Shown here one piece after another: positions 43,713-51,599 of a DNA stretch of 64,000 nt. How positions within the stretch are numbered: position 1 is the stretch's first letter; the number at the start of each line of letters is the position of its first letter. The notes under the pieces were generated by a model, which ran no database searches, was not told where the DNA came from, and was given only the letters and a program-made list of their open reading frames with translations. This DNA comes from Acetobacter estunensis (GTDB lineage: Bacteria > Pseudomonadota > Alphaproteobacteria > Acetobacterales > Acetobacteraceae). The position numbers and the translations under genes were made by a program. The stretch spans positions 248,001-312,000 of the forward strand of contig NZ_JAHRDV010000003.1 in NCBI RefSeq assembly GCF_019083805.1, given 5' to 3'.

Positions 43713-44014
43713 TGTCCAGTTCCTCCATTCGACTGGCTATTAGCCACGTTCGTAACCTGCAAACGCTCAATCGTTTTCGTTTTTCCATCACGAAAACGAT
43801 GCACGGCATCCGTCACCTGCTTAGCATCGTAATCCGCATCGTGCCTTCCATTAAAAATATCTGAAGGCGACGCTACCTGCAAAACAAGATTACGCTGATT
43901 GGAATTAGGAGAGTTCCATCGTCCCTGCATATAAGGAGGGTCGATTTCCGCACATCCTCCAAAGAATAAAAGTGGGACAACCAAGAACACACGCATAGAC
44001 ATCAGACTTATCAT
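43709..44014 (-). CDS. Short CpaD-like lipoprotein
   Basis: A 101-residue lipoprotein with lipobox LFFGGC. It has a C-terminal stretch, NQRNLVLQVASPSDIFNGRH ... DAVHRFRDGKTK, like the C-terminal region of CpaD (there typically NLAAMVADPADLVRGR ... YRxGK). Full CpaD is about twice as long and contains an additional N-terminal secretin-accessory domain missing here. It occupies the cpaD position between cpaC and tadZ. A start at 44014 (or 44002) is preferred because the cpaC stop is at 44016; it overlaps tadZ by ATGA. Confidence 0.6.
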   Translation of the reverse strand: MISLMSMRVFLVVPLLFFGGCAEIDPPYMQGRWNSPNSNQRNLVLQVASPSDIFNGRHDADYDAKQVTDAVHRFRDGKTKTIERLQVTNVANSQSNGGTGQ

Positions 44015-44015
44015 C

Positions 44016-45431
44016 CTATTCCACCATAAATCCGACATCTAATGGTTCTTTTGGTGAGGACTCTCCTTGCTTTCCCGACCCCTTTCGGGAAGAAGCCACT
44101 CCACTCTGCCTTAACCGGAACACACGGTTATAATCGTCAGGCGGCGTCCAATTATCATCTGGTCGAGACAAAAGATCAGGATTTTGCACAGGACGAACAA
44201 TATATGGCGTTACTATAATAACCAACTCACTTTGATTATGCTGAAAACTATCGGATCGAAACAATGCGCCTAGAATTGGAATATCTCCCAATCCGGGCAA
44301 ACCCAAGCCTGCCACGGTTGCGCTATCCTGAAACAACCCTGCTATAGCAAAGCTCTGACCGCTTCCCAACTCTACTGTTGTATCGGCACGACTCACCGTA
44401 AGAGCCGGAATACTAATGCTGTTATTGCCTTCACCAAACGAAACAGCACCCGTACTCGTTAACTGACTTACCTCAGGGCGCACATGCAGACTAATACGAC
44501 CAGATGTCAAAACAGTCGGAACAAATGAAAGAGCCACACCATACTGCTTAAATTGAACCGAAACAGTGTTGCCATAAGACGAAATCGGTATCGGGAACTC
44601 GCCACCAACAAGGAAACTTGCTGGCTCACCACTCAAAGTTGTCAAATTAGGTTCCGCCAACGTGTGAACCAGTTGATCTTGGGCCAAGACATCAATGATC
44701 GTTTCGAGAGTAGTCGGATGACCCGCAACACGGAATCGGGACAAAAACGAAAAGCTGCTTTGGCTCGTGGCCATTGCCGCCAATGGATTTTTGGTGGCTA
44801 CTCCAATAACTGCGCTTGTCCCCAGTGCATTCATGCTCTCCCATTCCACACCAATTTCTCGAACCAACTGCCGAGACATTTCAACAATCCGCACCTGTAA
44901 ATTAACCTGCGCCGATTCTTTCATTCTCAAATGATTATAAACCGGACTATCACCGGCTTCATCACGAGCAGCTTCTTCCACTCGTTCAGCACGCTCAGGA
45001 GTAGCCGCCATTCCTTCCAAGGTCATGCCCTTCTCACCAAAACGAGAACGCACTTTGGTTGACGCTTCCTGCTCGCTTAACCGTGCGGTGCGCGAAGCAG
45101 CATACTGCTGTGGAAGGACAACAATGTCATATTGTCCGACAGGATGCCCTTCCTGATCCGCCGCCGAAATGGTGGTGCGACCCGGCCCTGTACCAAAAAC
45201 AAATAACGTCGTGGAACTTGCCGGCCTAACCTCCGCCACCTTCGGATTTGCGGCAAATGCGCTGGCAGCTCCAGTTTTCAATTCAATTAATTTACCGGTG
45301 CCAACCTCAAGCGTAATGGCCGAGGAGACTGGCGCAGCTTGCGCTAATGACGGAACGTTACCTGCTGCGACAGCTACAAAGGCTGTCGAAAGGCATAAAC
45401 GCCCTATCATTGCAATTAAATCAATGCGCAT
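44016..45431 (-). CDS. cpaC: Tad pilus secretin CpaC/RcpA
   Basis: A 471-residue outer-membrane secretin. A signal peptide (LCLSTAFVAVAAGNVPSLAQ) is followed by the BON/pilus-secretin N-terminal domain (LEVGTGKLIELKTGAASAFA, ATTISAADQEG-like), then VNLQVRIVEMSRQLVREIGV, the secretin core (TLAEPNLTTLSGEPASFLVG, EFPIPISSYGNTVSVQFKQY, RADTTVELGSGQSFAIAGLF, SELVIIVTPYIVRPV). Length is typical of CpaC. Overlaps cpaB by 11 bases. Its base composition is intermediate between the GC-rich chromosome and the A+T-rich tadABC end. Confidence 0.92.
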   Translation of the reverse strand: MRIDLIAMIGRLCLSTAFVAVAAGNVPSLAQAAPVSSAITLEVGTGKLIELKTGAASAFAANPKVAEVRPASSTTLFVFGTGPGRTTISAADQEGHPVGQYDIVVLPQQYAASRTARLSEQEASTKVRSRFGEKGMTLEGMAATPERAERVEEAARDEAGDSPVYNHLRMKESAQVNLQVRIVEMSRQLVREIGVEWESMNALGTSAVIGVATKNPLAAMATSQSSFSFLSRFRVAGHPTTLETIIDVLAQDQLVHTLAEPNLTTLSGEPASFLVGGEFPIPISSYGNTVSVQFKQYGVALSFVPTVLTSGRISLHVRPEVSQLTSTGAVSFGEGNNSISIPALTVSRADTTVELGSGQSFAIAGLFQDSATVAGLGLPGLGDIPILGALFRSDSFQHNQSELVIIVTPYIVRPVQNPDLLSRPDDNWTPPDDYNRVFRLRQSGVASSRKGSGKQGESSPKEPLDVGFMVE

Positions 45432-46281
45432 TACTTGAAACTTCCGCCAGACCGTTAAACACTCGAAGCGATGTCGAGGTCATAGGAACAGTAGGCTCAA
45501 CTTCTTTTTTTTCCCTGAATTCGGGCTGGAAAACATCTTCATTCCAGACCGTTCCCGCAGCATCCGGATCAGACGGAAGCCGCATGAGAGAGCGTAGGGT
45601 AAGGATTATTCGTCCCATTTTTTGCGCAAGAGCCAGCTTCTGGGCATCGGCCGGTGACAACTCAAGAACGGCAGTTCTTGCATTACTCTGATTAGCGGGA
45701 TTCGGGCTGACGCCGCGTATCAACCGCTGATCGATAGCTACGACTCTGACATTACGCAGGATGGTTTCCGCTGCCTGAGAATGGTCACCTGACGTACTGT
45801 TCGCAGTATTTATTGTTGGCACCAAAAGCACATCGACATGATCACCTGGCCAGATAAGCCCTCCCACAGCATTTCCGGGATCAATCGAGATCGCGATTCC
45901 TCGCTGCCCAGGCATCAGAAGGGCCGCAAGAAAACTTCCATCCCCAGAATGCACAACATCGTCTGTTCGGATTGGCCCCCCTTTCGGCACCGATACCCGC
46001 AACAGAGCCCCGACCATTCTCTGACGGACGGCAGCCGACGCTGGCATCGCCCCAGGAGACATGAAGGCTTTGGGAACTGAAGTTTCTCCCATCTCTTCGG
46101 CACTCAGCACTTCGCCCGCGTGCAGATCCTGCTTGGCCGTAAGAATGGCCACACGAGGTTCAGGTTTGGCCAATTGGACGACAGGATGCGGAACTTCCTT
46201 CCGCTGTGTCTGCTGGTACATAAGGTAGCCACACAGACAACTCAGAATCATGATGCAGATATAAGGCCAGTTTCTGTACAT
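45421..46281 (-). CDS. cpaB: Tad pilus assembly protein CpaB/RcpC
   Basis: A 286-residue membrane-anchored periplasmic protein with an N-terminal signal/anchor (WPYICIMILSCLCGYLMYQQ), an SAF/antifreeze-like domain (VAILTAKQDLHAGEVLSAEE, LRVSVPKGGPIRTDDVV) and the CpaB/RcpC pattern RGIAISIDPGNAVGGLIWPG DHVDVLL. CpaB stabilises the CpaC secretin. It lies between cpaA and cpaC and overlaps cpaC slightly. Confidence 0.9.
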   Translation of the reverse strand: MYRNWPYICIMILSCLCGYLMYQQTQRKEVPHPVVQLAKPEPRVAILTAKQDLHAGEVLSAEEMGETSVPKAFMSPGAMPASAAVRQRMVGALLRVSVPKGGPIRTDDVVHSGDGSFLAALLMPGQRGIAISIDPGNAVGGLIWPGDHVDVLLVPTINTANSTSGDHSQAAETILRNVRVVAIDQRLIRGVSPNPANQSNARTAVLELSPADAQKLALAQKMGRIILTLRSLMRLPSDPDAAGTVWNEDVFQPEFREKKEVEPTVPMTSTSLRVFNGLAEVSSNAH

Positions 46282-46296
46282 GCCGGCGAGTCTGCC

Positions 46297-46752
46297 TTAG
46301 AAATGATAGAGATTTATGAATGTTCCGGCGGCGATCGCCACTCCATAGGGAACGGTCTGATCTCCGATACTACCCCATCCTGTCACAAACTTTATCCAAT
46401 GCCATGCCAGACACATACCCGCAACGACGCTTCCGGCAACAGCGATGGAGAGAAATAATGAGAGCAACCCGGAAATCGGGACGATCGGGATCAACCCGAT
46501 CATAAGCTTCACGTCACCCCCACCAAAAAGGTGACAACGCCACAGGATATAAAGAAAAGGGGCCAGAGAGACTGTGACCAGAAGGCTGCACAGAGCATCT
46601 CCCCTTATGACAGCCACACCCAGCGACATAAAAAACACAACCAGAACAGTCCAATTATAAATGGACCTTCGGTAGATATCTGTACCCGCCGCATAAAAAA
46701 GAGAAAGGGATGCTAGCACAATAAACAAATTGTACAGCACCCCTTCCTCCAC
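46297..46752 (-). CDS. cpaA: Tad prepilin peptidase CpaA/TadV
   Basis: A 151-residue short type IV prepilin peptidase lacking the N-methylase domain, as usual for CpaA/TadV. The first active-site Asp is in AGTDIYRRSIYNW and the second in HLFGGGDVKLMIGL. Four to five hydrophobic segments are present. It matures the Flp pilin encoded 18 bases upstream and is distinct from the type II system peptidase at 31547. Confidence 0.9.
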   Translation of the reverse strand: MEEGVLYNLFIVLASLSLFYAAGTDIYRRSIYNWTVLVVFFMSLGVAVIRGDALCSLLVTVSLAPFLYILWRCHLFGGGDVKLMIGLIPIVPISGLLSLFLSIAVAGSVVAGMCLAWHWIKFVTGWGSIGDQTVPYGVAIAAGTFINLYHF

Positions 46753-46770
46753 TATATGCTACAATACAGA

Positions 46771-46992
46771 TTATGTATTTCCGGGCGCACTTCCGACAAT
46801 GGTGCTGATGCTTCCATATACCGTGCTCAGGCTGCTTCCCAGGCCCTTCGCGGCGGCCAAAACAATAACCGCCAGAACACCGGCGAGCAGCGCATATTCA
46901 ATGGCCGTCACGCCTTCGCGATCAGCAAACAATGAACGCATACGCATCACCATGCGCGAATTCATGGCCTTGTTGAGAAGAAGATTTGTCAT
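46771..46992 (-). CDS. flp: Flp pilin subunit
   Basis: A 73-residue Flp/Fap pilin: basic leader, then the prepilin site FADREG-VTAIEYALLAG with the Flp motif (mature Glu+5, Tyr+6), the hydrophobic helix LAVIVLAAAKGLGSSL and a short C-terminus. ATG 46992 is chosen over 46998 because it has GGA at eight bases. First gene of the Tad operon; the promoter is presumably in 46993-47113. Confidence 0.92.
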   Translation of the reverse strand: MTNLLLNKAMNSRMVMRMRSLFADREGVTAIEYALLAGVLAVIVLAAAKGLGSSLSTVYGSISTIVGSAPGNT

Positions 46993-47113
46993 GTGCATCG
47001 TCCTGTCATGACGTTGAAACCAGTCCTGCCGGAACGATTGAAGAAAATGTTCGCACGCACGGCTTGGATTACGTTTCTCTCAAATTACTTAAACAGAGAT
47101 TAACGCCGACATT
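46993..47113 (-). promoter_or_regulatory. Probable Tad operon promoter region
   Basis: About 120 bases upstream of flp on the minus strand. It begins near the copB stop; the A+T-rich ACGTTAATCTCTGTTTAAGT tract at its far end could carry a promoter. No specific sigma or operator motif is assigned. Confidence 0.35.
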
Positions 47114-47878
47114 TCAAAACCACGTCCGCACGCCGAACGTCACATTCAGATCATGCACCACCTGTTGATCTCTCCGCGCCATATCCGCTGCCTGACCAAA
47201 AGTTCCTGCGTATGTCACGGCAATATAGGGCGCGAGCTTACGGTACCATTCATAACGCAGGCGTAAACCAGCATCGATGTCCGATGCGCCACGTCCTACT
47301 CCACGTGCTCGGTCCGCATTCGAATAGAGATTCAATTCGACCTGCGGCTGAAGAATCAATCGATTCGTCAGAAGAATATCGTAAGACCCCTCAACACGTC
47401 CGGCAGCCCCACGATCACTGAAATAGGCCGTGGCCGACAACTCGAAGAAATAAAGAGCCAGCCCCTGCACACCCACCGCGCCCCACGCGCGCGTCGGTCC
47501 ATGGTCAATGTCCAGACGCACGCCTGTCTGAAAATCGAAATACCGCGAAATGGCGCGATCATAGAGGGCCTCATGGTCTCCTCCACCAAATTGGCCCCGA
47601 GTGCTCACCGTGCCTTCGGATTTGATCCACAGCTTGTCGTAATCCGTCCCGTACCAAGCCTGTCCATCATAGCGAAACTCTCCGCCGCGGCCGCTATAAC
47701 GAGCTTCAAACTGTTCAAGAATGGCATGGAGATAAAGCCTGCGATCCATCGTAGGCATGATGCCATTCACATACCGCACCGGCGTTACAGGAACCGTCGA
47801 AACAGTGCTGACCTGCTGCCCATGCGCAGCCACAACACCCTGCAACAGCACGACCGCAATTCCGATTGGGTATCTCAT
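47114..47878 (-). CDS. copB: Copper-resistance outer-membrane protein CopB
   Basis: A 254-residue protein with a signal peptide (MRYPIGIAVVLLQGVVAAHG) and the CopB family pattern: FEARYSGRGGEFRYDGQAWY, DYDKLWIKSEG, ALYDRAISRYFDFQTGVRLD, FELSATAYFSDRGAAGRVEG, a C-terminal beta-barrel-like region ending in Phe. CopB is part of periplasmic/outer-membrane copper sequestration with CopA. ATG 47878 overlaps the copA stop by ATGA, which fixes the start. Confidence 0.9.
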   Translation of the reverse strand: MRYPIGIAVVLLQGVVAAHGQQVSTVSTVPVTPVRYVNGIMPTMDRRLYLHAILEQFEARYSGRGGEFRYDGQAWYGTDYDKLWIKSEGTVSTRGQFGGGDHEALYDRAISRYFDFQTGVRLDIDHGPTRAWGAVGVQGLALYFFELSATAYFSDRGAAGRVEGSYDILLTNRLILQPQVELNLYSNADRARGVGRGASDIDAGLRLRYEWYRKLAPYIAVTYAGTFGQAADMARRDQQVVHDLNVTFGVRTWF

Positions 47879-49740
47879 GACACCACCACAGTGCGGAACA
47901 TGCCCGTGTCCATGTGATAAAGCAGATGACAGTGAAACGCCCACAGGCCCGGAGTATCGGCCGACACCAGATAGCTCAGGCGCTCGCCCGGCTTGACCGT
48001 GATGGTATGCTTGTAAGGACGATACTCTCCCTGACCGTTTTCCAGTTCACTCCATAATCCATGCAGATGAATGGGATGTTCCATCATCGTGTCGTTGATG
48101 AGAACCAGCCGGAGCCTCTCTCCCAGCATCATCCGTATCGGCTCGGCTTCGGAAAATTTCTTGCCGTCAAACCCCCAGATAAAACGCTCCATATTGCCGG
48201 TCAGATGGAGCGTCATCTCACGTGAGGGCGGACGGCGATCTTCACCCAGCTTCACAGAACGCAAATCGGCATAGGTCAGCACTCGCCGCCCGTTGTTCTC
48301 CAGTCCCGCTCCCGGCTCCGCCAATCGATTGATCGACGTCATGGCAATGCTCTGCACTTCCACACCGGGATGAAGAGGAACAGGAGGCTCCTTTTTCAAT
48401 GGCGCCGCTGCGACGGATGCGGACTTCTCCTCACTCATATCCATGTCGCCCATGTCGTCATCCGACATGTTCATGGGAGCCGGTTTTTCGTGCGGACTTT
48501 CACGTTCCGGCATCTTCATGCCGGACATCTCCCCCACCTCTGAGGACGCATGACCGCCGGACGGCATATCCATACCCGCCATGCCTCCGTGCCCGTCTCC
48601 AGCCATGCCCATATCCGTCATGGTACGCAAAGGGCGCGGATCCATCGGTGGAACAGGCCCCAACACGCCGTCCCTCACCGCCAGCGTGCCACGCGCAAAT
48701 CCCGTGCGATCCTCCGACTGCACGAAGACAGTGTACGGCCCCTCCTCCCTTGGGTGGACAATCACATCGTATGTCTCGGCGGGTGAAATGCGGAACTCGT
48801 CCACATTCACCGGCTCCACATCGTTTCCGTCCGCACCGACCACCTGCATGGTCAGCCCCGGAATACGCACATCGAACAACGTCATCGAAGCCGCATTGAT
48901 GAAACGCAGCCGTATCCGCTCCCCGGGCGCAAACAGCCCCGTCCATCCCGTCCCCGGGGGCTGACCATTCATGAGATAGGTGTAGATGATCCCCGACACG
49001 TCCGAGATATCGGTGGGAGCCATATTCATGCCTCCCCACGTCAGACGATCGCGAATGGTCGCCCCAAGTCCGTCCCTGCGCGCATCCCGCACAAACGTGC
49101 CCACCGTACGCTGACGGAAATTGTAATAGTCGCTGTCGAATTTGAGATTGGACACGATGTCCATCGGATCGGCATCGGTCCAATCCGACAGGAGCACCAC
49201 ATAGTCCCTGTCCACCCAATGGCGTGGCGCCTCCACCGGATCGATGACCAACGCCCCCACCATCCCCATCTGTTCCTGACCGCCGGAATGGCTGTGATAC
49301 CAGTAGGTCCCGCTCTGACGGACGGGAAAGCGATAGGTGAATGTCTCACCCGGCTTGATGCCGCCGAAGCTCAGTCCCGGAACCCCATCCATATCGGCCG
49401 GCAGGCGGATGCCATGCCAATGCAAGGATGTGTCCTCACGCAGCCGATTGGTGACATGAATCCGAACCTCGTCCCCCTGCCGCCAGTGAAGGATCGGCAT
49501 GGGGGTCGCGCCGTTGATGCCGGTTGCCATGACCGACATTCCCCCCAGAGGGGCCGGAACACGCTCTACGGAAAGATCGAAAACCGATGCGACCGAAGGA
49601 ATAAGACCCGTTGCGGGCCGGGGCGGCTCAACCGCCCCCAAATTGCGAGGGCAGGCAAGCGCCGCCCCCAGCAGCCCCGCGCCCTTGACGAAGCGACGAC
49701 GGGTCAACGACGCCGTTTGGCGCTCATGAAGCGATGACAT
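47875..49740 (-). CDS. copA: Periplasmic multicopper oxidase CopA
   Basis: A 621-residue multicopper oxidase. A Tat signal (LTRRRFVKGAGLLGAA) leads to the copper-binding motifs LHWHGIR, WYHSHSG, MEHPIHLHGLW and AFHCHLLYHMDTGM. A Met/Asp/His-rich insert (about residues 385-440, MGMAGDGHGGMAGMDMPSGG, DDDMGDMDMSEE) is typical of CopA and binds extra Cu(I). It oxidises Cu(I) and binds copper in the periplasm. It lies in an operon with the small protein gene upstream and copB downstream. Confidence 0.95.
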   Translation of the reverse strand: MSSLHERQTASLTRRRFVKGAGLLGAALACPRNLGAVEPPRPATGLIPSVASVFDLSVERVPAPLGGMSVMATGINGATPMPILHWRQGDEVRIHVTNRLREDTSLHWHGIRLPADMDGVPGLSFGGIKPGETFTYRFPVRQSGTYWYHSHSGGQEQMGMVGALVIDPVEAPRHWVDRDYVVLLSDWTDADPMDIVSNLKFDSDYYNFRQRTVGTFVRDARRDGLGATIRDRLTWGGMNMAPTDISDVSGIIYTYLMNGQPPGTGWTGLFAPGERIRLRFINAASMTLFDVRIPGLTMQVVGADGNDVEPVNVDEFRISPAETYDVIVHPREEGPYTVFVQSEDRTGFARGTLAVRDGVLGPVPPMDPRPLRTMTDMGMAGDGHGGMAGMDMPSGGHASSEVGEMSGMKMPERESPHEKPAPMNMSDDDMGDMDMSEEKSASVAAAPLKKEPPVPLHPGVEVQSIAMTSINRLAEPGAGLENNGRRVLTYADLRSVKLGEDRRPPSREMTLHLTGNMERFIWGFDGKKFSEAEPIRMMLGERLRLVLINDTMMEHPIHLHGLWSELENGQGEYRPYKHTITVKPGERLSYLVSADTPGLWAFHCHLLYHMDTGMFRTVVVS

Positions 49741-49814
49741 GACAGATCATCCTGGAAAATGTGTACGGCACAGACGCTCACACGTCTGTCGCTAGAGGGA
49801 CTTTGTCCCCGACG

Positions 49815-50216
49815 TCACACCAGGAATCTGGGAGGAGGAGAATCCGGCGCAGGTGTGCGCCCATCCCGCGGCACCGTATGAAAAACACCATACCGTGCGA
49901 GAGCCGCCAGACGCGGCGCAACCCATTTAGGACCGATTCTTTCCGGTAAGGGCGACAGGACACATGTCCCCGTCAGACAACAGGCCTCCGTCGCAGAATG
50001 ATGCAGGGTCTGTATCTTCGGGACGGCACAGGCCGTCTGCGTCTTCCCGCACTCCGTCATGACCATGTCATGATGAGCATGATGCATCGGTGTAGCCTGC
50101 AGGACATCATGCATCGCCAGAGCGCGCACCGGAGCAAAAACGGACAGAACCAGAGCCACCTGCACAAGCAGGCACGCCAGCATCCATCCTCCATGTCTCC
50201 AGCGCCTGCACTGCAC
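49815..50216 (-). CDS. Small exported Cys/His/Met-rich protein of the copper operon
   Basis: A 133-residue protein with an N-terminal hydrophobic signal (GGWMLACLLVQVALVLSVFA). It then has MHDVLQATPMHHAHHDMVMT and a Cys cluster (ECGKTQTACAV, ATEACCLTGTCVL). The His/Met/Cys content and its position immediately before copA suggest a periplasmic copper-binding protein, but no family is recognised with certainty (a DUF2946-like character is possible). Confidence 0.6.
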   Translation of the reverse strand: MQCRRWRHGGWMLACLLVQVALVLSVFAPVRALAMHDVLQATPMHHAHHDMVMTECGKTQTACAVPKIQTLHHSATEACCLTGTCVLSPLPERIGPKWVAPRLAALARYGVFHTVPRDGRTPAPDSPPPRFLV

Positions 50217-50287
50217 GCCGCTCTTCTCCCGAAGTCTTTGTCTACAACCTTAAACGGAGAGAGACAGGATCGCCACTCTCATCTGCT

Positions 50288-51247
50288 TTATTGCCGCCGT
50301 GTTCCCGCTCCAATTCCGAACATCGTGTCATGCAGACGCTCAAACGCATCCTGCAATGAGTCGTGCGCGCGGTGACCCTTGCTGCCCACGACCGTGACCG
50401 TCGCCGTCATGCCCGCCGCCATCGTCACACTGTCCGGCACATGATCGATCTGCACCCGCACTGGAATACGCTGGGCAAGACGGACCCACGTATAGACCGG
50501 ATCCACCGTGGGCAGTCCCTGTACACCCGTGTTGGCATTGGGGGTCGCGATACCCCGTGTAATGCTGACCACATGACCTGACAGCGGCTCGTGAAAACCC
50601 ATCAGATCGATGCGCACCGGGTCGCCAATGTTGACGGAGCCGATCTTGGTTTCCTCGAAATAACCATCCACCCAGTACGAACTCTGGTCGATCACCGTGA
50701 TGTTGGTCTTGCCTGCCGTGGCAAAATCGCCCACCCGCATGATGAGGTTGTTGACCGGCCCGGTCACGGTGCTGCGCACATGCGTACGCTCAAGATTGAT
50801 TTTGGCCTGCGACAGATTAGCCAACGCCTGCGCGTATTGCGCGCGCGAGACAGCCGCCGTCGCCTCATAGACCTGCTTTTCTTCACGAGAGGCCGCAGCA
50901 TCCGTCAGACGGTCGCGCCGTCCCTGCTGAGCGGCCTTGAGTTCCATGTCCGCTCGCCGTTGGTCCGCCACAGCCTGCGCCACAGCCACCGCAACCCGGA
51001 AATCGAAGGGATCGATGTCATAAAGCACATCACCCGCATGTACGAACTGGTTGTCATGCACATGCAAAGCGAGAATCTGCCCCGTCACACGCGGCGCGAT
51101 GTTGACGGTCTGCACACGGACCTGCCCGTTCCGGGTCCACGGGGCCGCCGTGTAATAATCCCACAGCACAAACGCGACGATCGCGGCGATGATGAGAATG
51201 ACGCCCGTCGTGGTGAACTGGAGAACGCGCCGCGCCTTTTCAAACAC
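50288..51247 (-). CDS. HlyD-family periplasmic adaptor, AaeA-like
   Basis: A 319-residue membrane fusion protein with one N-terminal membrane helix (TTTGVILIIAAIVAFVLWDY), biotinyl-lipoyl-like halves (VNIAPRVTGQILALHVHDNQ; RTHVRSTVTGPVNNLIMRVG), a coiled-coil hairpin between them, and a beta-barrel part (IGDPVRIDLMGFHEPLSGHV). This is the AaeA/EmrA-like pattern; with the FUSC and DUF1656 genes it forms an efflux pump for aromatic or hydroxybenzoate-type acids (inference). An outer-membrane factor is not encoded nearby, although a TolC is present at 58037. Confidence 0.85.
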   Translation of the reverse strand: MFEKARRVLQFTTTGVILIIAAIVAFVLWDYYTAAPWTRNGQVRVQTVNIAPRVTGQILALHVHDNQFVHAGDVLYDIDPFDFRVAVAVAQAVADQRRADMELKAAQQGRRDRLTDAAASREEKQVYEATAAVSRAQYAQALANLSQAKINLERTHVRSTVTGPVNNLIMRVGDFATAGKTNITVIDQSSYWVDGYFEETKIGSVNIGDPVRIDLMGFHEPLSGHVVSITRGIATPNANTGVQGLPTVDPVYTWVRLAQRIPVRVQIDHVPDSVTMAAGMTATVTVVGSKGHRAHDSLQDAFERLHDTMFGIGAGTRRQ

Positions 51248-51380
51248 GTGCTGTCCTCCCGTTCATGACACGTCCAACCGGAATGGCGTCTGCCTGACGT
51301 CCGGCAAAGGGTGCGTGTCGTTTCATGAACCTCGGTTCCTTTCTCCCCGCTCAGGCATCAGGCCCCGCGCGGTCCGCGTG

Positions 51381-51599
51381 TCAGAGCAGGATCGTGTAGA
51401 CCCCGGTGAAAATGATGAGCATCCCGAATTCGGCCAGCGGCACGTCCCACAGGAACCGGTCCAACCGCGACCACGTCAGGAAAGGCTTGACGAAAAGCAT
51501 GGTGATGAGCGCCAGCCCCACATGAACCAGAAACGACGACATCAGCAGGCCGCCGACATTGATGACCGGAAGAAGCTCGAACCTCACAGCGCTCTCCAC
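51381..51599 (-). CDS. DUF1656 membrane protein, AaeX-like
   Basis: A 72-residue two-helix membrane protein (LLMSSFLVHVGLALITMLFV; FGMLIIFTGVYTILL), with the family W-x-D/R-like RLDRFLWDVPLAEF. Small DUF1656 (AaeX) proteins accompany AaeA/AaeB pumps; the gene overlaps the FUSC gene by 16 bases. Confidence 0.8.
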   Translation of the reverse strand: MESAVRFELLPVINVGGLLMSSFLVHVGLALITMLFVKPFLTWSRLDRFLWDVPLAEFGMLIIFTGVYTILL

